A DNA stretch of 13,341 nucleotides from Clostridia bacterium (lineage in GTDB: Bacteria > Bacillota_A > Clostridia > TANB77 > CAG-508), in NCBI GenBank assembly GCA_017621295.1, contig JAGATI010000097.1, positions 1 to 13,341 of the forward strand. Direction: 5' to 3'. Below the pieces are notes generated by a model. The model was not told the DNA's origin, ran no database searches, and saw nothing but the letters and a program-made list of their open reading frames with translations. This document shows positions 8,251-13,341 of the stretch, piece by piece; positions within the stretch are counted from its first letter, which is position 1; every line of letters begins with the position of its first letter. The translations under genes were made by a program, and so were the position numbers.

Positions 8251-11200
8251 GTTTCGTAAAGGTAATAACACCTGATTCAGATTCAAAAATAGTAGCTTTA
8301 GATAAGGAAGGAAAAATTTGGCTTTATTATGGATGGGGCGCAAGCAAATATGAACTACAATATATGCACGAGATTAGTAAATATAGCAGTATAAAAGATG
8401 TAAAGTTTTATGATGTAAGTGCTGCAAATGACCATATTATAGCTATAGATAAAGATGGAAAGTTGTGGAATTTGACAGATGGAATACAGCCTGTTTGTAT
8501 AAGCAACATAGAAGGTAATCCGTTATGTGATAATAGTGTAAAAATTAAAAAAGTAGTACATACCAAAACAAATGGTAATGCTGTATTTGCATTAGATGAA
8601 CAAGGAAAAGTTTGGTTTTTTGGAAGTTCTTCCGAAATGATACAATATGGAGAACCTAATCCATGGCTTAAATCAACAGACATACCAGTATGTATAAGTG
8701 ACACAACAGATGAGATAAAAGATGTCATAATTACAGATATTTCTACTGGTTATAATAATGTTATTGCAATAGATAATGAAGGAAAAGTATGGACATGGGG
8801 AAGTAACTATAAAAGTTCATGTGGATTACCATATGATGGAATAACAAACGACAATAGCCATGTTAAACCAACATGTATTAGTAGTTTAGAAGGAAGCAAT
8901 ATTAAAAATGTAAAAATCAAAAAAGCAACAGGAGGATTTGGAGTTAGTTTCTTAATAGATACAGAAAATAGATTATGGGCAATGGGAACATCTGACAATG
9001 GAAAAATTGGTAATGGAATTGAACTTTCATCAGCTGAAAGTGCTTCTAATCCATGTTATTGGAATCCAATTTGTTTAAATGAAAACAATGCCAATAATCC
9101 ATTAAATGGAATTGGAATAATAGATGTAGAATGCCAATATGAAACTATTTCAGCAGTTGATGTAAATGGTAAATTATGGACATGGGGAGACGAGCTGATA
9201 GACGGATTACTTGGAACAGGAGACTTATATACTTTTGATGGTAGTGGCAAAGAAAGTAAACGTTATGCAATATATCCAATGTGTATAACAGATTTAGAAA
9301 ATAATGAATTAGACACAGTAAAACTTATGTCTGTATCAGCTCCATATAGTGGCACGACAGCAGGTCTAGACAGTGATGGAAACATTTGGCTTTGGGGCTC
9401 TGGTAATTTTCCATTTGGCTCTGGTAATTCTTCTGGTACTTGGATAGGAAAAATGCCTCCTACAAAACTAATAATTTCTAAAAAAGCACATTTAGATATA
9501 CATAACTTTGAAAAAGTAGATGCAGGATATGCAATGAGTGCAGGAATAGATGAAAATGGAAGAGTTTGGACATGGGGTACTAGTGACTATAACGGAGTAA
9601 ACTTAGGAACAGGATATTATAGCAATTATAATATTTCGCAAGCAAAACCAGTGATGGTTGGTGGATACAACAATAAAATATGTAATGAAAGAATAGTAGA
9701 TGTATCTGTAGGAAGAAATCATACATTAGCTATAGATGATAAAGGAAAATTATGGTATTGGGGAGCTTTAAGAGGAAGCGGTTTACCTAGAGAACGAATA
9801 CCAGAGTATGTTGGAGACCCTGTATGTATAACTAATATGAATTATGAAGAAAATACAGTATATGGCAAAAAAATAATAAAAATAGATGCTAATGATAATA
9901 TGAGTGCGATAATAGATAGTGAAGGAAAACTATATACTTGTGGTTATGCTGAAAGTGGCGCACTTGGAAATGGAACATATGGAAAAGATGTTTATGAATT
10001 TACATGTATAAATGATTTGTATCCAGACCTTGAAAATAAAAAGATAATAGATGTTTCTATAAGTAATACATATGATTCAAACCATTTAATAGTACTAGAT
10101 GAAGATGGAAATGTATGGACATGTGGAAAAAATGAAAGTGGACAATTAGGTTATAGTGCAAATAACACAAAGAATACAGATTTAAAATGTATAAGTGATA
10201 TGCTATTACCTACAACAAAAGGTAATAAAATAATAAGTGTTTCAGCAGGAGCTAATCATTCTACAGCATTAGATGAAGATGGAAAGTTATACGTATGGGG
10301 AGGAAATAGCTATGGACAATTAGGAGTAAATAATAATACTACATATTCTACTCATAATGCAATTTGCCTAACAGATAACGAAAACAGTGAGTTATATGGA
10401 AAGAAAATTAAAAAAGTTGAAGCAGGATATTATATGACTTTAGTAGTTGATAGTGAAGGAAAAATATATACTTGTGGATACAATGATAAGGGTCAATTAG
10501 GACATGGTAATACAAATAATAGTTGTATAGAAATGAAATGTATAAACAGATGGATAGATTTTATACCAAAAGATATATCTGTTGGTTCATATTGTGATGT
10601 TATAGCAATAGATACTAAAGGAGAAATGTGGACATGGGGAGATTGCAGAAATAATAAAAATGGACTTACAGAAAATGTTACATCTCCAGTAAAGGTAAAC
10701 GGTTTAACAGAAAAAATAAATCCAAATTATAATAAAAAAATAGAATCATTAAGAGACGATATATCTGGAATAAATCGTTCACTAAAAACTTCACGTAGTA
10801 ATACATCTGTAAAAATTGAATTAGAGAATAATGGAAAACTATGGGTAAGTGGAAATAATAATGAATATGGAATATTAGGAATTGGAACAACACAACCAGT
10901 TAATGAACCAATATGTATAAATGATAAATTCTTGCAAGGATATGATGTAGAAAGTATATTATATTTTGCAGAGAACTTAATAGTAGTAAAAGATACACAA
11001 GGAGGATTTTGGATTTGGGGAACCAACTCTAATGGTGAATGTGGAAATGGAACTCAAAGCTTTAGTCAAATGACCCCTATAAGACATAACATTAATATAT
11101 CATACTTTAATTTGATGACTGATAAAATATATGCTACTACAGAAGATGAACAAATATATATGTGGGGAGCAAACAAAAATAAAGAATGTGGTAGTGATGA

Positions 11201-13157
11201 AGAATATGTATTATTACCAAATAAAATAGAAAAAACAGGCAAACTAATGTCTTCAATGGGCAATTCAATTATGATAAAAGATAACAATAATAATTTTTGG
11301 AGATGGGGAAAAATCTCAAATAATCAATCAAGTTCAGAGCCTATATGTATAAATCAAGCAAACGGTTTTTCAATAGATAAAATTATAAATGATAGTAATA
11401 ATTTTAATCATTTTATAATAGTACAAGATACAGAAGGAAAAATTTGGTCATGGGGAAAAAATGATTATGGACAATGTGGAAATGGAACAAAAGACTATGC
11501 ATATAATCCAACATGTATAAATGAAGAATCACCAGTAGATAAAATAATTATTGCTGGAGATACAAATATAGTACAAGATGCAGAGGGAAGAATTTGGTCA
11601 TGGGGAAAAAATAGCTATGGACAATGTGGAACAGGAACAACAGAAAATATAACAACACCAACTCAAATAAATTCAGAAACAGACTTTAGAATAGATACTA
11701 TAATTATTGCAGGAAATACAAACATAGTACAAGATACAGAAGGAAGAATTTGGTCATGGGGAAGAAATAACTATGGACAATGTGGAACAGGAACAACAGA
11801 AAATGTAACAACACCAACTCAAATAAATTCAGAAACAGACTTTAGAATAGACAAAATAATTGCCTCAGGAGATACAAATATAGTACAAGATACAGAAGGA
11901 AGAATTTGGTCATGGGGAAAAAATAACTATGGACAATGTGGAACAGGAACAACACAAAATGTAACAACACTAACTCAAATAAATTCAGAAACAGACTTTA
12001 GAATAGACAAAATAATTGCCTCAGGAGATACAAATATAGTACAAGATACAGAAGGAAGAATTTGGTCATGGGGAAGAAATAACTATGGACAATGTGGAAC
12101 AGGAACAACACAAAATGTAACAACACCAACTCAAATAAATTCAGAAACAAACTTTAGAATAGATACTATAATTATTGCAGGAAATACAAACATAGTACAA
12201 GATACAGAAGGAAGAATTTGGTCATGGGGAAAAAATAGTTATGGTCAATGTGGAACAGGAACATCACAAAATGTTTTAGTAGCAACATGCATAATTAGTG
12301 AAATAAATTCAACAGGTATACAAAGGCTAAATCCAAATTCTGATTATAATTATAATGCAATATTTGTAAAGGACTCAGAAGGAAAAGTTTGGTCATGGGG
12401 ATATAATAGTAGTGGTCAATGTGGAACCAATATAACAGGTAGTTATGCTACTCCAAAATGTATAAATAGTATAAAAGGATTAGAAAATATTGAATTTAAC
12501 GAAATTACAGGAACTAGTAGTATTACTGCAGTTGATTCAAATGGTAAAACTTGGGTATGGGGAAGTAATGGTAATAGCATTTTATTAATAGACAGTACAA
12601 GTAGCAAAATTACGTCTCCAGTATGTAGAAGTGACTTCTTTACACAAATTGGATTAGATATAGATTCATCAGAAATACAAAATCTAGATCCTTATTCAAC
12701 AACAAGAATTATTGTTGATAAAACAGGAAATATATGGACAATAGGAAATAATGATAATTATAGATGTGGAACAGGAGATACAACTAAAGTTACAAAACCA
12801 ACATGTATAACAAAAAATATTTTATTAAGAGTAGAACAAGGAGATAAATATTATCGAATTGGAAATATTACATATGTATTTAAACAAAATGGAGAAGTAT
12901 GGGCATGGGGTAATATATTTAAAACTCCAACCAAAATTAATGATTTAGATAATATTGAAGGAAGCAAAATTAAAGATATTGTTGATACACAAGATGGTAG
13001 TATATATGCATTAACAGAAGATGGAACTACATATCAAATCTTTATAAATAATAATGAACTAATTTCATTAGGTGTAACAAAAGAAACTTATACATGTTAT
13101 GAAGGTCCATGGAAAAATGAATTTGTTGTTGTTAAAGATGGAAATTATACAAAATAG
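6630..13157 (+). CDS. Giant Cna-B/RCC1 surface protein, C-terminal part
   Basis: This frame gives 2,175 residues from the first ATG. It probably continues the preceding gene rather than starting a new one: it has no signal peptide and opens in the middle of a Cna-B domain. Residues 1-69 finish domain five. Further Cna-B-like domains span about 70-170, 173-292, 322-420 and 425-540. From about 545 to the end there are some 28 RCC1-type repeats with the pattern D-x-x-G-[KR]-[IVL]-W-[ST]-W-G-x(3-5)-G-Q-[LC]-G-x-G, about 50-60 residues apart. RCC1 repeats fold into seven-bladed propellers that bind proteins or other ligands. Repeats in the middle of the block are nearly identical (see 11544-12274). 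The propeller region contains about 39 cysteines. The C-terminus, KDGNYTK, has no LPXTG-like motif, hydrophobic segment or basic tail. An AAAGGA at 6620-6625 lies only 4 bases before the ATG at 6630, so internal initiation is conceivable but would leave the product in the cytoplasm. Ligand unknown. Confidence 0.88.
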   Translation: MLFGNDVDETITIGEDGIGTSRKIPVGTYLLSEVEETVPMKYAICEEQEVTIKTENTSENPLTLNIENKLAIGNIIMETELATGGYPSEPVTYSVTKVNDKLQALDEAIQVKGDRKSHAELNDVKAGKYLIEQTKIPEGYIKDTRQIVNITREESGYALFIIDKEQVEEQEKTKVTINKQILNENGEIATEKDFEDAKIDTKDKYSFEVKIQNVDTKETYYSFIDDKNSDIILGLPYGTYEIEEVYKPKYKMLEMQGERLIKDEETGKITFILSEDNEEIQNNIIINIKNQIDKEFGFGGQDSKDNLSKVLVEDIEKTFITEAKIYIRDDENNKFSDATFKLYDSNENIVKLAGRNGIYFESDEGNEAISPVNGRIILRALPVGEYKLVNESVNESFLKSFDRTVTVYESAVGVTRIELLRNIPRGSIRLSTVYTDDLGQEHYVGSSKYKILNPETSKLLTFIKKVDGTYERSNLPNATDKISLKAGYVDVSGIEAGTTYQVGIVDVTDKYGIIKETPEDVTIEDGESKEIKVSVKDRTGGFVKVITPDSDSKIVALDKEGKIWLYYGWGASKYELQYMHEISKYSSIKDVKFYDVSAANDHIIAIDKDGKLWNLTDGIQPVCISNIEGNPLCDNSVKIKKVVHTKTNGNAVFALDEQGKVWFFGSSSEMIQYGEPNPWLKSTDIPVCISDTTDEIKDVIITDISTGYNNVIAIDNEGKVWTWGSNYKSSCGLPYDGITNDNSHVKPTCISSLEGSNIKNVKIKKATGGFGVSFLIDTENRLWAMGTSDNGKIGNGIELSSAESASNPCYWNPICLNENNANNPLNGIGIIDVECQYETISAVDVNGKLWTWGDELIDGLLGTGDLYTFDGSGKESKRYAIYPMCITDLENNELDTVKLMSVSAPYSGTTAGLDSDGNIWLWGSGNFPFGSGNSSGTWIGKMPPTKLIISKKAHLDIHNFEKVDAGYAMSAGIDENGRVWTWGTSDYNGVNLGTGYYSNYNISQAKPVMVGGYNNKICNERIVDVSVGRNHTLAIDDKGKLWYWGALRGSGLPRERIPEYVGDPVCITNMNYEENTVYGKKIIKIDANDNMSAIIDSEGKLYTCGYAESGALGNGTYGKDVYEFTCINDLYPDLENKKIIDVSISNTYDSNHLIVLDEDGNVWTCGKNESGQLGYSANNTKNTDLKCISDMLLPTTKGNKIISVSAGANHSTALDEDGKLYVWGGNSYGQLGVNNNTTYSTHNAICLTDNENSELYGKKIKKVEAGYYMTLVVDSEGKIYTCGYNDKGQLGHGNTNNSCIEMKCINRWIDFIPKDISVGSYCDVIAIDTKGEMWTWGDCRNNKNGLTENVTSPVKVNGLTEKINPNYNKKIESLRDDISGINRSLKTSRSNTSVKIELENNGKLWVSGNNNEYGILGIGTTQPVNEPICINDKFLQGYDVESILYFAENLIVVKDTQGGFWIWGTNSNGECGNGTQSFSQMTPIRHNINISYFNLMTDKIYATTEDEQIYMWGANKNKECGSDEEYVLLPNKIEKTGKLMSSMGNSIMIKDNNNNFWRWGKISNNQSSSEPICINQANGFSIDKIINDSNNFNHFIIVQDTEGKIWSWGKNDYGQCGNGTKDYAYNPTCINEESPVDKIIIAGDTNIVQDAEGRIWSWGKNSYGQCGTGTTENITTPTQINSETDFRIDTIIIAGNTNIVQDTEGRIWSWGRNNYGQCGTGTTENVTTPTQINSETDFRIDKIIASGDTNIVQDTEGRIWSWGKNNYGQCGTGTTQNVTTLTQINSETDFRIDKIIASGDTNIVQDTEGRIWSWGRNNYGQCGTGTTQNVTTPTQINSETNFRIDTIIIAGNTNIVQDTEGRIWSWGKNSYGQCGTGTSQNVLVATCIISEINSTGIQRLNPNSDYNYNAIFVKDSEGKVWSWGYNSSGQCGTNITGSYATPKCINSIKGLENIEFNEITGTSSITAVDSNGKTWVWGSNGNSILLIDSTSSKITSPVCRSDFFTQIGLDIDSSEIQNLDPYSTTRIIVDKTGNIWTIGNNDNYRCGTGDTTKVTKPTCITKNILLRVEQGDKYYRIGNITYVFKQNGEVWAWGNIFKTPTKINDLDNIEGSKIKDIVDTQDGSIYALTEDGTTYQIFINNNELISLGVTKETYTCYEGPWKNEFVVVKDGNYTK
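8262..13130 (+). repeat. RCC1-type propeller region, about 28 blades
   Basis: Each blade shows an Asp-x-x-Gly turn, then Lys/Arg, a hydrophobic residue, Trp/Tyr, and usually Trp-Gly. The Gly-Gln-Leu/Cys-Gly motif typical of RCC1 follows in the better-conserved copies. My eye count gives 28 recognisable copies plus one degenerate copy near the end (TEDGTTYQIF). The first three copies (8303-8640) and those around 11140-11310 are the most degenerate; those at 11420-12440 match each other best. Many blades are joined by a loop containing Pro-x-Cys-Ile-Asn/Ser/Thr. Confidence 0.85.
11544..12274 (+). repeat. In-frame 156-bp tandem repeat array (52-residue RCC1 units)
   Basis: The string AATTTGGTCA recurs at 11591, 11747, 11903, 12059 and 12215, exactly 156 bases apart, giving four full units and a partial fifth. 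A diverged unit lies 150 bases upstream (11441). Comparing 11856-12011 with 12012-12167 by eye gives about 6 differences in 156 bases. The period is a multiple of three, so gain or loss of a unit keeps the frame. The encoded unit carries GRIWSWG and YGQCGTGT. This is a recent expansion prone to copy-number change and to collapse in short-read assemblies. Confidence 0.92.
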
Positions 13158-13168
13158 ATTATAAAGTA

Positions 13169-13208
13169 AAAAGAATAGGTGAATTTTATTAAAATTACCT
13201 ATTCTTTT
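13169..13208 (+). terminator. Hairpin terminator after the giant surface-protein gene
   Basis: A 12-bp stem pairs 13169-13180 with 13197-13208. A further 6-bp stem pairs 13182-13187 with 13191-13196 around loop ATT, with G13181 bulged. The T-run is within the right arm (13205-13208), and the left arm starts with A residues, so the structure may work in both directions. It begins 12 bases after the stop codon at 13155-13157. Confidence 0.75.
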
Positions 13209-13341
13209 GTTACAGGTTAATGGTTTTTAAGTTAATATTTAACAAATTGAGCCAATAGTCCGGCTTTAGATAGTCTTATATATTATAATAAAAAACAGTT
13301 CTTCCAAGGCGCTTTAGCATGTGCCAGATTCACATTTTAGA
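13209..13341. other. Terminal stretch without a recognisable gene
   Basis: No open frame of useful length is present on either strand. A small palindrome, GTTAATATTTAAC, lies near 13231-13243. Two stretches, about 13250-13270 and 13300-13335, are clearly richer in G+C than the rest of the window and could belong to the next gene, RNA or repeat beyond the edge; too little is present to say. Confidence 0.3.

Noticed and set aside
10206..10220. LPTTK as a sortase motif
   Set aside because: It lies in the middle of the propeller region between two blades, lacks the final Gly, and has no hydrophobic segment or basic tail after it.
11544..12274. A CRISPR array or other non-coding repeat array
   Set aside because: The repeats are contiguous, 156 bases long, in frame, and encode RCC1 blades; there are no short repeats with unique spacers.
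13270..13341. Fragment of an insertion sequence or RNA gene at the right edge
   Set aside because: The local rise in G+C caught my eye, but short stops in all frames and the lack of any recognised motif or terminal repeat leave nothing to support a call.

Overview
The window is strongly A+T-rich, with genes on the plus strand only. They start with strong purine-rich ribosome binding sites and encode a Gram-positive-type sortase and a very large exported protein built from Cna-B/SpaA-type domains. Codons are A/T-ending, all Trp codons I checked are TGG, and TGA acts as a stop. This points to a low-GC Bacillota chromosome, most likely an anaerobic, possibly gut-associated, Clostridia-like organism. 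The assignment is an inference from composition and gene content; no species can be named from the sequence.

Layout. Positions 1-202 are an A+T-rich leader with only weak promoter-like sequences. Positions 203-1345 encode an AI-2E/PerM-family multi-pass membrane protein. After a gap of about 50 bases comes a membrane-anchored sortase (1396-2139), whose stop codon lies inside a strong rho-independent terminator (2135-2171). Positions 2172-2437 form a non-coding leader with hairpins and a nested TTACA/TGTAA motif cluster. The rest of the window (2438-13157) is essentially one giant surface-protein gene split into two overlapping frames. The first frame (2438-6646) carries a signal peptide, about 900 residues of beta-rich adhesin-like sequence and four and a half Cna-B domains. 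The second frame (6630-13157) resumes in the middle of the fifth Cna-B domain, completes about four more, and then encodes roughly 28 RCC1-type propeller repeats. A hairpin terminator (13169-13208) follows, then a short tail with no recognisable gene.

How the genes may work together. The sortase and the Cna-B protein are the kind of pair seen in cell-wall adhesin or pilus loci. The giant product would be exported by Sec and would present a long series of beta-propellers on an isopeptide-stabilised stalk. Two things do not fit the simple picture. The gene is broken by a one-base frame change at about 6620-6646, and neither half has a C-terminal sorting signal (LPXTG-like motif, hydrophobic segment, basic tail). 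If the frame change is corrected, the product would be about 3,570 residues.

The points most worth a second look are the frame break and the codon-usage step that coincides with it, the propeller-on-stalk architecture, a recent mosaic 156-bp tandem expansion within the propeller region (11544-12274), its high cysteine content, and the missing wall anchor.
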